A stretch of 64,000 nt of DNA, taken from NCBI GenBank assembly GCA_038380795.1, contig CM076259.1, forward strand, positions 80,077,224 through 80,141,223. Reading direction: 5' to 3'. A program made the position numbers and the translations under genes. Position 1 is the stretch's first letter; every line of letters starts with the position of its first letter. This document shows, in pieces, positions 11,402 through 23,822 of the stretch. The stretch is from Pyrocephalus nanus. Its lineage: Eukaryota; Chordata; Aves; Passeriformes; Tyrannidae. Below the pieces are notes generated by a model, which saw only the letters and a program-made list of their open reading frames with translations, was not told the origin of the DNA and searched no databases.

Positions 11402-14400
11402 CTGGAATTAGAAACTGGTAAAGCTACAGATGAGACATCATGTTCTGCAGCGAGGAGGCTTATTAATTTTGCTCATGCTGGTACTCCAGAATTGACCATC
11501 TGGTTCTGGAAATAACAAAATTAATTTACATGTTGACCAACTAGCAGCAGTTTCCATTATGCTAAACACCTGTTATCACTTAAAGCCATTTTACTGAATA
11601 TGATGCATTAGCTGTATATTGTTGGTGCTAAGGATGCACACGGAAATATGTCATCCACTTACACGGTTCAGGTGTTGCTTAAGCAATCTATTGAATATGC
11701 TGAAGGGCTTATGCAGGAAACAAATGTATTTAGGAGGAACACAAGAGAGTATTGTTAATTATCTTAGATATTTCTGATTACTGCATTAAAAATACACTCT
11801 TCTGTCTGTTGTGGTATGGGATGTATGTGCAAATGATTATATGTGGTATTCCAATGTCTATTCTTGTTTATTTCATGCTTTTGTCCAATAATTAAGGATC
11901 AATATGTGGAGATATTATCATATTCTTATTACTGGCAAGTGAAAAATTATCCAGGGAAAACTGAAAGAATTTGCAAAACAAATGTCTCCAGACAAATCTT
12001 GCAATAATCTCTCAATTGGAGAGGGAGAAAGCTTTTAGTCTTTCAAGAAATGGCTTGCTGTATTTCAGTTCCTAAAGATCTCTGGATTTAAAATATCGTT
12101 GCATAGTATTCCATAAAGACAAAAATCCTTCAAATGACAGGAAAATCTTTTGGATGACAGATTTACGCTTTACTATCTGTTTTGTAGAGTAAGCTGAAAA
12201 AAGTCTGGGAAAATCAGCACTTATTAAGGACTGAAATTTCAGGAAGGTAGGATGGCCTGTATACTGACTAATTTGCTCTTAGCCAGCTGCATAGCCACAA
12301 ATAAAATCTTTTGAGTAGCACAATGGACTTCATTTCCTAATTTGTCCTAAAATGGGTAATCAGCAAGCCTCTTGTCTGAGGTCTAGACAGGAATCAAATA
12401 TAAAAATGAGAGACAGAAAAATCATCAGTCTAGAAAAGAAGCCTATGTCTGTCTGTCAGCTAGATTTTGGGGTTTTTTTGCTCTTTCTTGTCTTTTACTG
12501 GCAATTTGCTTTTCATATTTACGTTAAACAGCAACAGAGCTTTTCTTTCCCTTCAGAGCTTTCAGCCTCCCTTCAATGCATGTGTAAAGTTTGATATGAA
12601 TATTCAGGTTTAAGGTGAAGTTTATTTGTTTGGGTTTCATGTGTCTTGTAGTCCTAACAGGATGTGTTTAATAGTTAGATGTGTATGATAAAATCACAAA
12701 GTTCATTGAACTAGACATTTTCATCCCGTAACTGTTGTACAGCTATTGCTTATAATTCACTGCTTTATGATTATCCCTGAATATTTTTTATAAAGTTACG
12801 CATGTCGTATCAACAAATATACTAGGCAACACTTCTTTTCAACATGCCCTCAAAAGATTTTACAGGTTCAAAGATCTTAGCTCACAGTAAAACAAACTAA
12901 CACCATATAGGTCAATTGCTGCATAAAAAAGTTTATGATTTCATCCGGGAAAAAGGAGTTAAGTTGACCTGTCTGCAGGGAACATGGACTTTAGAAATGA
13001 TTGTTCAGCCAGGACACATTCCTGTTTAAATGACTGTCCATGAGGATCTTCAGTCCATTTTAAACACAGCAGATAGGAACATGAGTAGAAACAAGGAATA
13101 GCAGAGGAGGAAGTCAAGCATGAACAATTAAAGGCAAACAAAAGTTTTCAATTAGTCAAATGCATAACTACTCACCTCCCTGTTGGTTTTGATAGAATGA
13201 TAAGAGAAAGCAGAGGGCCCTGAATTTAAATTTTCTCATGTGTGACACTTATGTCTCTCCAGACATTCATAAAATACTGTTTAAAACTTGTAATAGTAAG
13301 TAAACTTTAATGTTCATCAATTTATGTTGGTAGACCTTTTAGCTTTTGAGATATTAAAATGTAATGATGATTACTGTATATTAATGGCAGAAAAAGTTGT
13401 ATTTGAAGGAATGCTTGGAGGTTATCCAGTTCAGTCTCGATGCTGCATGAACTTCTACTGACATGGCACGAACTCAGGTAGAACAGTGAAAATGTATTAG
13501 AGAGGAACTAAAATAAAATTCAGATGGTATTTCAGAAACTAAACCACATAATTTTTAAGCCCAAACAAATCAGAGAATATGTTTTGCAGGAAGCGCAAAA
13601 TTTATTTTAATTCCAAATCAAAATAAACCCACAAATTTTCCTATTGTAAAGAAAATTAATTTCATTTTTAGTTAATTCTAAGGCTCTTTCCTTCTAAATG
13701 GACAAAATTCTTCATGAGAAAATCCTCCATTCTTTTGGGTGAAGGATCTGTCAATTATACTTGTAAACATATTAAAAAAGCGGGAGAGTGGGAAGTACAG
13801 TATGAACACAGCTATCATTTCCCATTCACCATAATCAACAGAGAAGAAGAAGCATCTCTGAGGTGTGATCCAGGCAGGAGGTGGCTGTATCTCCTCATGA
13901 AGGGACACCTCTCCACTGCCTTTAGAAGTTGTCATGGTGACTCAGCAATAAAAACCTACATGTTTGGTAAAATAGAATCGTAATGAGGTGTGTCCAGAAA
14001 GTGCCTTTTCCTTTCCTGTAACTTTAGAGGGAGCCTGAGGTGGCCAGCAAGATGACTACATTTGGCTGAAAGAAACCCATCCTAGAAGTGAAGCTGTGTT
14101 GACAACTAGCTGAGGGATAAATACTCACTACTACTTTACAGTAATGGAAATAGTTTATGGACATTGACTGCTGGCATTGTATTGCCTTTTGTGGTTTTGA
14201 CCACAATATCTGATTTTTTGTCTATAAAATCCTGTGTAAACAAAGAGAAGAATCTACAAGATCTCTTGAAGATGGAGATTACAATAAGTGAAGTAATTAC
14301 TCTTTTTCCTTATACTTTTGCAACTAAACATATGAACAACAACAAAAGAATTACTGTGCTCTACCTTTGCCATAACTTTTTCTCAAGGGCATGGTCTCTA

Positions 14401-17400
14401 TATAGACAAATGAAAAAAATAATTATGCAGACAAGTTGCATCTCTGAAGGTTTAAAATAGAGTCTTCCTGCCTCACTGGGGCTTTTATTTGTTTGTTTGC
14501 TTTATTTTGTTTTAAAGTAAATGCCAGTGACACTGAATGTCTTTTTTTGGAGGCTTTGAATGTTTAATTAGCCACATTCACTGCTCCTGAACTGGACCAG
14601 AGGTAAGTGAAACTATCTTCCATTTCTCCTGGCACTTTGGATTCATTTGAGAGTAAGGCATTTGCCCTCAGGGAGAGAGGCATTGCGTCTGCACAGAGCC
14701 GAACAAATGTTTTTTAATTAATGATTTATTCAGCTCATGCATTTCTTTGTCAGCATGTAACAGAACACTCCTGGGAAGATCACTGAGAAAAGAGACTGAA
14801 CTTGGGACCTTGAATCTGAAACCATGAACATCTACTGCCAATAGCCTCGTCTTTGTCTAACAAAGCTACTTGGGCATCATAACCCCAAGGTGGGGTCTCT
14901 CCACTCTAGAGAGTGTTGTTTCCCTGGGTATCAGTCAATCACTGGTTAACTGGCTGGCTGACACCCAGCCAAATCCAAACTTTTATTAAGTAATTCATTA
15001 AATTTATTAAATTATGTGGAGCCCGTTTAGGTGACCTACATTAGCATAACACTAATAATATACCATGTTTAACAGAAGAAATACAAGATCCAGTTTTTCC
15101 CTGCCAAGTTTCCAATCCAATTTCTTGCTGGGCTTACTGGGTGCAGTTATTTCCAGCCTCTGTCCCTCTTGAGGCAGCTTGTGTTTGTGTCATGGATGCC
15201 CAAACTTTGCTGTATTTAACTGAGAAGAACAGGAAAATTTTGGGTAGTCATTAGTTTTGAGGTAAGGGATTTCTCCTTCTCTCTTGTAACTTGCCAATTC
15301 TTTGAGCTACCTGGCTCAGATGTTACTGGGCTTTTTAAGAAATTCTTACTAACATACCAAGAAAGAAAGAGAAACCATACCAAGTAAGGCCAAAGACTAG
15401 CTCAGGTGCCTGCCCTTGACAGGGGAGGGTAGCAAATACCTGGGGAGAGGACATGAGGACAAGAACAACCAGCAAGTGGTGCTTCTCTTCCCTGTAAGAA
15501 CTTGCAGGTTTGGCAGAGTTCCCAGTCCAGACACTGCCTACAGGCTGCATCTATTCAGACCTATCAAAGTTCAATCAAAAGTTAATTATGGCTTTTGGTT
15601 CCTTGTGCTGACATCAGCAAAGCAGCAGAGATTTCTGGGAAGTTTGGTATGGTGATTTTGCGTACTTGTACAATTAGAACGTGATGTGGCTGCTTGTTTA
15701 CCAGGAGCTTCATGAACAAGGTCATGCCACAACAGCAGAACCAGCTCCGTAGCTCATCTGCAGATGGAGAAGGACCTTCTTGAACAGCTTATCTATAAGG
15801 AATCATTGCCACAATAATTTCAAAGGAGCATTCTTCTCCTGGAAGCATGTGCAAGCATTATGCTATGATCATTTATGGAAGGACAGCAGAGGATTTTTCA
15901 GCCCAACACAACAGACTGAGCAATGTTATCTGTCTCTGCTGCCACACTGCATGAGCAGTAACTCTGCTTCCAATGGGGCAGTCAGTGTTTATGTGAGTCA
16001 TGGTTTTTGAGAATAGTCCCTCCAGTCACCTTCATTTGTTTAAACTGTTCACAGAAGACAAACTCAGAATGACCAGAAGTACAGTTAGAAGATTACTAAT
16101 TCACAAATTTTATTCTGACGTTGTCTTTATCCCGGACCAAACAAAGTGTAACAGCCTCAGAGGTGCAGGGTACACAGGAATGTAATAAATGTTGGGGTCT
16201 TGCTACATCTCTATAAAGGCAGCCCTCACCCCTTAGTATTGTTATTGTGAGGTTTTAGGGGGTCCTACTGTAAAATACTGGCCAGTAAAAACTGCTGGCG
16301 GGCAATTCTCTGTGCTGATCAACCAGATAGCAGCTGCTGGTTGGGTGAATCCAAAACATTTAAAAGGAGCTTTCGTCTCCTGCTTCTGCCTGGTACACCA
16401 TGGTAGGAGTACCTATAATTCCACTCTCTGAATTGTTTGCTATCTCAAAGATCTAAAGTGAGATTAATTGTTGTATGGGAAGTAGCAAACAATTATATCT
16501 GTTTCGATTTTTTTTTGGTCCATAGCATTTGGCAACATGATCTTTGTCAGTTAGTGCTATTGTGAGAAGGGTAGCATTTTTCAAGGGCAGTGAAATGATT
16601 TAGGAGTGCAGATGCTAATGGATTTGTTCATTTTGTCCTTCCAGATAACACAGAAGTAGAATCATAAATGTATTTTGGCACAATTTTTGGTTTACCTCTC
16701 CAGAGTCTCTTAAATGCCTGAGATTTGACTGCAGAGTGTGTAAACAGTCAAAAAAATCCTAGGAGGTCAAAGAAACTCAGCATGTAGGCTGTGGTGGATA
16801 CATAAAATCCTTTGCACATTTCTCTGGAGAGACATGATCTGTTACAATCCACTTAACAGGGAGGGTGTCACCCAAAAGAGTTGCACAGAAAAGTGTACAG
16901 GGACCCACTCCTTCTCTATGTTCTATGTCTGGGAACCCAGTTTGAAACTCTCCAATGATTACTCGGCTGTAGGGACTGGGAACAGCACTTTCGCTCTCTG
17001 ACAAGATCCCAAAGGTCTTTTTGGTACTTTTCTGGGTGGACTTGAGCCCATGAAGTTCTTATTGGGAGCTACTTTTTCCCCAAACTGGTAGGTATCAAGG
17101 ACCCAGCCTTTATTCTACACTGTTGGGGAGGTACTGTTGTTATGGATGCTGTTCTGCCTCTGTGAACTTTCCCTGTGCCCTGGAGGTGTAATAGTCAAAG
17201 ATTTTGATATAAGCATGACATAACTGCATTTAATTTTATGCTTTTGCTCAGATGCTACATTTTTTGTGTGTAAGGTTCAGCAATTTTAGTTATTCTTATG
17301 TCTTTATTTACAGCAAGCTACCAAAAACAAAAACACTTCTGGAATGGGGATCCTTTTCTTTTTTGACTTGAGTGATTTTTTTCCTGAAGAATGTAGTGAG

Positions 17401-18189
17401 AAAAAGTCATAAAGTTTGTGAGAAATTCTGTGAGTCCCTGAGGCAGAGCAATAGTTCTAGAAAATGTGTTTAACTGAGAACATACAAAATGGCTTAAATG
17501 GCTTAGTAGAAAATGTCCTGAGTTTCAGTTTTGTAAATGTGCTAGTTCAGAGGTGTGGTAATAAATATTAATTTTATTTTGACATTTGAAAGAGACGTTT
17601 GAATGCTGCCTATGTGCAGTGCAGAATGATTAAAATTATTGTGGTGTGTGAAATTTATGTTTTAGCTAGTGTGATTACATCCTTCTAAAAATGTGCAAGG
17701 CTGTAATCTTTTAAAATTGTTTTTGCAGTACAGAGATTAAAATTCCATGAAGCACTTCATATATTTTTAAACAATCATGTTAATTTGGAAGTGACTCAAA
17801 TAACATTCATTCTATTTTAAACATAAGTCATAATGATCCACTTTCAGATTCTTTGTTTCCAAAAAAAGGTAACCATGTCCACAAAGATCTCAGCAAAGAA
17901 GTTTTCTTGTACCATGAGCCACCACAGAGACTACACCAGCTAGCTGGGTATACAGCAGACATGGCAGAAAGACTAAATTTATTTCCATGCCAAATCAATG
18001 CTTTATTTCAGAATAGAGGATAGTTTTCCATCCACCTTCGCCTCCCCTCACATCTCTGCTCTTAGTTTGTGTGCCTATCCTGGAATTTCCATGGTGTGCA
18101 GTGGAGTCAGTCGGGATGATTTGCTGCAGGATGGGATTAGAGGCTGAAAGTTTGTGTGGGCGTAGTTCTGCTGCAGATAAGGATCTTAC
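11402..18189. other. non-coding stretch with weak exon-like segments
   Basis: No recognised repeat or gene. Two very short minus-strand segments have good splice sites. 13176-13219 is 44 bases with a GTGAGT donor. 16696-16728 is 33 bases, acceptor ending CACACTCTGCAG, donor GTAAAC, peptide SNLRHLRDSGE. A GC-richer block at about 16777-17190 contains a 75-codon open frame on the minus strand that matches nothing I know. Confidence 0.4.
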
Positions 18190-18251
18190 ATCAAGGTTGC
18201 ACTCTGAAGGTCAAATTCGAATCCGAGTGTAAGGAGAACAAAGTTGATGTG
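18190..18251 (-). other. candidate internal coding exon, minus strand
   Basis: On the minus strand a strong acceptor (long T-rich tract ending CTTCCATTCAAAAG) precedes a 62-base segment followed by a GTAAGA donor. One frame is open throughout (20 codons plus two bases, including FVLLTLGFEFDLQSATL); the other two contain stops. Two CpGs fall in the segment. The peptide is not recognised. The segment is short enough to arise by chance. Confidence 0.2.
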
Positions 18252-21200
18252 CTTTTGAATGGAAGAAAAAAATACAAAAATTACCCAGATACCCAAATCT
18301 TTAGAAATGTATAGTATAGCATAGCTCTTCTTTGTGATTGATCTGAACCAGTTTGTGTACTCATATTTGGTGATCCCCTTTCTCTATCAGTTCTTAATTT
18401 CTCTCAGTTGAAGGTTAAAAGGTGTTTATAGGTATTCTGGATAATGATTTACCCTTGTGTTAGACAGATTGTAATCCGAGATACCAGTGTTGAAGCTATG
18501 TTCTTTTGTCTTCTGGTAGAACTACCACGTCTTCTTCCCCATTGCTCTCATTGATTTTTATCCTTACTGTATTCTGGGCTTTCCAAGGCCTTTACAAGTT
18601 CAGTGCAGTACATGTTGTTTCAGTGGTAAGCAAAAGCATTACATATTTCTAACCCCCATGGTCTTACACAATCCATGTCTCCACATCTGTTGTGGAGCAT
18701 TAGGTGAGGCAGGCTGATGTCCCGTGTCTCATTGTCTAAGTTTATTTATTAGAATCCCTGGATGGACCCCAAATCTGACAGGGCACAGTCCCAAGAACTT
18801 GCACAGGGTCAAGACAGCAATGGTGAAGGCTCAGTTGAGCATCCTGGATTAGACTGGTAAAAAGTCAGAGGGGCTCTGCCCTGCCTGTGGGAGTCTGCCA
18901 CCTCAGATCATGGCTCATTTATCCAGATTCAGTTATCTCCTTCCTGAAAGTGTAGATAAAACCTGTCTACTTCCACAGAACAGAATGAACAAAAAACTGC
19001 AATTTCTTGGTAGTAATAGTGAAACTAATTGAAAAAGATGAAGGTTTCACCGAAGAACTTGAAATTGCATGTTGGTTAATGCTCCTGTGTGCTGACTGCA
19101 GAATCTTTGCTTGAAAACGTCTGTAGAACACACCTCTCTGTAGAGCATATTTTGACAAACTTTATGACTTTTCCATTACAAGTAACTAAAATTAGAGTAA
19201 ATATTAAAGATTCAAGATAGAAACAATACCTGGAGTTCTTGGTTGTATAATGTGGGTGAAAGCACTGTCCTTTCCTACCTTAAAGGTGCTTGATACTGCA
19301 GAGTGTCCTCACAAAAGGGTGGTGAATCCCAAATGATGCTTTCAGGCCATCTGTTTTTGGTGAGATGCTTTTAACAGGCAGATTCTCCCCTTTTCTTCCT
19401 TCTGACCTTAAGGGAAAAAATGCATTAAGGAAGGATAGTTCTGAGAATGTGAGTGTACCTTGCATTGAAAGACAGGGTCCCTTCTTTACTTGACTTTAAA
19501 CTCCTGTAATGACAGTTAACTATTGAAGTAATGCTTTAAAGAGGGTTGCCAAGCTCTATTAAAACTGAATTTATCTTTATTACTCTCTTGAGTTAGATAA
19601 AGTAGTTTACGACTATATTTTTTTGTGTGCATTGTAGACATAACCAAAATCATAAAACAACTCCCTATGGGTATTTGGAAAACACCTGTGAAACACTGTT
19701 TTCCATTCCTACTAGATAGAGTAAGACTATAATGTGTTATGAGGAAAAAGACACCTGTATGACTAAGAAAATACTGCTTATTTGCCAAAAGCAGAATAGG
19801 AAAGTGCAGGAAACTTATCAAGTGTTGTTGTTTGCTACAGGGGCAAATAGTATCACTGTCAAGACCATACATTTATTGAAGAAACATCTGAAGCACCAAA
19901 GAAAATGTAAATCAATCACACTGTCCAAATCCAGGAACAGCTGCCAGGTACTTACTACTGACCAGACTACACTTTGTTGTGACTTATCTTTTGCCACAGA
20001 ATAGGGTAAAGTGCAGCAAAGTGAGTGCAAACTTTTTACTTCTGAAAAAAATGTATTACATTTTGCATCCAGTATTTACTTGTGAAAAAAAGACTAAAAA
20101 GAAAAAAGCTGGCTAATGAGTGGAACTGTTTGTGGAAAAAAAACACTCTAACAAAATTACTACTAATGGCATTGACTAATATCAAAAGCCTTGAATTTCA
20201 GTTTGCATATTGATTCTGAAGTGACATATTTTGCCCCATAGTCATTGCTGGTGTTGACAGAAAGTCCATTTTGGAGTGTGGAGTATTCTCATGTAAACTA
20301 ATTTACATGTAAACTGGGAAATCTAATTAAGATTTTTTTTCTGAAATAATAGAGATGAGAAATGAAGGTAAATTTTTAAGCTTCAAACTGGATCTCAAGA
20401 GCTTCTGCTCCTCTTTCCTGTTAAGAGCTATTAAGTAAATATTGTGGCAACCATAACGTCTCCCCAAAATAACTTTTGATCACTCCTGGTATAAACCATA
20501 TTAAGCATGAGGCACCCTTACCCAAATTCTGAAATACACACGATACTGTGTACACATAAGGTGTGACAAAAAGAAAGCAGCATGACTGCATGGTATCTCT
20601 GTCTAATGTGGTAAGAAACGTTTGTTATGACAGACCTATAGTTAGAAATGGGGGTTTGTTCCTTTCCCCATTAACTTCTTTCTGAAATGATCTGAAAATT
20701 CAGACCTTGATCTCCCACTGAGAGCCTTGATTTGTCATTTTTAGGCAATGGGAGCCCATAACAGGGTGACCATTGTGGAGAAACTGCACAAGAACACCAC
20801 TCTGCATTGGTGCCTTGACAGAGAGGAAAACCTGACGTAAATGAGGATATATCAGTTTTAATCCCATCAAATCACTGACCTTTCTGCTAAAAACTTTAAG
20901 AAGATTGTCTTCTATGCTGATGTTGTGATGTGAACATATTCCCCGGATTTGGAAAATAAAACCAAAGTAATTGGATTTTGAAAATGAACTCATTTTCAAT
21001 ATATTGTTAAAGGAGTCACAACAGGAACTTTTAGGCCTCTTGTGGCTTGGGCAGAACCTGAACTTATGTTCTTGAAATGAAAAGCTCTGCATACCATTAC
21101 TTATTCCCTGAGCCATACCAGGCTGCTAACATATTATCTCTGATTTTTTTGTTTCTTGGAAGAAAATTTAGGCAAAAGGAAGCTGTATTTCTACAACTGC

Positions 21201-23639
21201 GTTGTGGAAACTGACATTGTCAGAAGATGATGTTCTGGTTGATGATTGTCTTTCTGTAGAAGTATTTATAAAACATGCCTATATATAAATCTATATAAAA
21301 GCAGTTTAAATCAATTTCTCTCAATCTGTAGTCTGGAGTCCATCAACACTCTGCTGAAGACTTGCTGATTGAATTTTACTGGATCTATTTTTAGTTTACA
21401 GCTGTTACAATGCTTTTAAAAGTTAAAAGAGCTTGACCTTACTGTGAGTGAAAAAATGTTGTGGCTACAGTAAGGTATTAGGTGGTCAGCAATAGGAATG
21501 AAGATGTTTTCTGTAGTACTAGTTAAAACATGATAAATCCCAAAACAAATACTTTAAAATCTAGTTCACGTTATGAAACAAACCTGGGAACTTGTGGATA
21601 CTAGCAGAATATAGCATGATGAATGAAATCAGTCACTGTAAAAGGACTGACTATCTGAAATGGAACATGACTGCAGCTGAAAAGAGAAACATGAGTCCTG
21701 CTCACATCCATTTTCCATCTGTGTTATCCCAGCAGAGACTATTACTTTTTGCAGAATCAAGTGAAGATTTGGTCTTTGAAAATATTCACTGAAAAAAGAA
21801 TAGTGGAAAGAAAATTTCCATTTTCCTGAATATAATATGCTTATTCATATGAACCACTCCACACACTGGGTAAGGCAGTGTAAGGGAAACTGTCCATGCC
21901 ATGGAAATACCCTGTCATTTTGAAGATTAAGGTCACTTAATAGAAAGCAGAAGGTTACTTATGACAGAAAGACCTTCTGCAAAGCTTCATGGCTCACAGG
22001 AGGGATCTACTGATTGTCTGAAAGGCCTGAAGAGGCATTAAAAGTCAGAGAGGTCCTTCCCAGTGGCATACTTAACAAAGAGCTAACTTTCCTTCTTTTT
22101 GACATGGTGACATTACTTTTTTAATCCACCATAACTGATCTTTGATGAAAAGAAGAATGGTGACAATACAGCCGATAAACTTGAGTGCTTTTCCTACTGC
22201 TATTCAGGAGAAACTATATGCATTTTCAGAAAATTGGAGGCCTGAGGTTTTGAAAGCATTATACCCAGAAGAAAAATTCTCTTCCAGAAGTTCTGAATAT
22301 GCCCCTGAATATGTCCACATAGTAGTGGTGTAAGAGCAGAGAGGTAATTTATTTTCTTTTATGATGAATTCTTCTTTTGTTGTGAGTAGGAAAACATATG
22401 TACGCTCTTTATTAAAAATGGACTTACACTTGCTACCCACCCATTCACTTAAGACATCACAAAGTCATTATATTAAAGCAGGAAGTACTATTGCCTTGTA
22501 TTCCCATTTAACACCAGCACCTGCATTTCATCTATGTTTTTGAAAAAAGCAAGCATATTACTCATTCCCGAACTTTCTCTCGTATGTTTGGTCTTCACTC
22601 CTCTCCACTTTCCCATTGTATTTGGAAGCAAATACATTTCGGGGGCAAGATGGTACTTTCAATGCCTTTGATTCTGAAGTAAGATTAGTTGTTAGGAATC
22701 AGATGATTTGGTAAGAAACTAATTTTTTTTTAGCATTTCTTTTGAGGGTTTTGTGGGAAGACTGTGTGAAGAAAATCGGTTATTTTCATGATTGCTTGGG
22801 AAATCAGTTTTAAAAGGCTCAGTTCTGCACATTCAGTTGATAGTTTTTCCAGCAGAGGGCAAGAAAGTATAACAGATGAAAGTGGTGCTAGTTTCCTGAA
22901 CAGCCACAGTGGATATGTTAAGCAGAATAGCCTGAGGATGGAACGTGAAAGCCAATAACCATCCCACTTTTAGGGCATAATGTCTTTTACACAGCCTTTT
23001 ACTCTTCAAGGATAGTCATAGACAGACAAGCTGGAAAAGGAGCAGTGGAGACCACCAGAGCAACCAACTGGTGCTTGTTGCTCTGTCAGCACAAGTTCTT
23101 TCGGCTGAGATCTGATTTCTGGGGTGTGTGAGGGAAATTGGCACATGGTACCTTTTCAAACCAGTGCCTGCACTGACACGTAGTTCCTCACTGAATGCTG
23201 AGACTGTTTGTGGGGTGAGGAGGAACACAGCTGCCTGTCTGATGCAGGGCTCCTATCCTTTGCAGTCATTACGGCTGTTGAGTTCAAGCCTGCAAAGCAG
23301 GGTCTGCTTCTTTACCAAGGGACAAACAGAACTCTAGTTGATCTCAGATGTTGGAACCATAAGCTGTTGCTCAGGAATAAGCACCTGGGATTTTGCATCC
23401 AAACATGAATAAGGTGTGCTTATCACCATATATTTGCTCTTGTGGTGAGCGCATGTGTATGTTAAAGACACATGCAAAACTTTGAGCTGTTCCATGAAAT
23501 GAGTTTGAAGAATATCAAATTTAAGACTGCAAACCTCATTTGTTATGAAACAGTGTGTGACACAAACCTTCTGTTAAGGTCCAAGCTTAGTTTGTAATGC
23601 AGTTGTTTGCTGTCAGTGATTCCTTATGAGTCAAAAGCA
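18252..23639. other. non-coding AT-rich stretch
   Basis: No recognised gene or repeat. Open frames of up to 138 codons (minus strand, 20700-21116) have no recognisable domain and no clear splice boundaries. Confidence 0.5.
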
Positions 23640-23822
23640 TCTTATCTGGACAAAAGGTGCAGCTACCTGTTCTTTGGGTTTTCCTAATTCGGATAATGCA
23701 TTTGGACAATGCTCTCAGGCATATAGTGTGACTCTTGGGGATGTCCTGGGCAGAGCTAAGAGTTGGACTCAATGATCCTTGTGGGTCCTTTCCAACTCAG
23801 TATATTCTGTGATTCTATGATG
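23640..23822 (+). mobile_element. CR1 LINE 3'-end fragment
   Basis: This is the 3' untranslated tail of a CR1 retrotransposon. It contains GAGTTGGACTCAATGATCC-type sequence, then TGGGTCCTTTCCAACTCAG, and ends in TCTGTGATTCTATGATG, the CR1 terminal repeat. CR1 copies are normally 5' truncated, as here. The right boundary is clear; the left boundary (about 23640-23690) is uncertain because upstream sequence has only weak family resemblance. Confidence 0.9.

Noticed and set aside
13411..13490. Possible reversed CR1 tail (GGAGGTTATCCAGTTCAG)
   Set aside because: Only one short block fits, and the expected AGAATCATAG end and following blocks are absent.
18205..18235. tRNA B-box-like sequence (AATTCGAATCC)
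   Set aside because: No A box at a suitable distance and no cloverleaf stems; taken as coincidence inside the candidate exon.
19831..19948. Plus-strand exon-like segment with acceptor TTGTTTGCTACAG and a GCCAG|GTACTT donor, peptide rich in K, H and S
   Set aside because: The same interval also has a minus-strand GTAAGT donor and open frame, the peptide is compositionally odd, and nothing links it to neighbours. Probably chance on both strands.
20700..21116. 138-codon open frame on the minus strand
   Set aside because: No recognised domain, no good splice site or start context, and ordinary base composition. Within the length range expected by chance.
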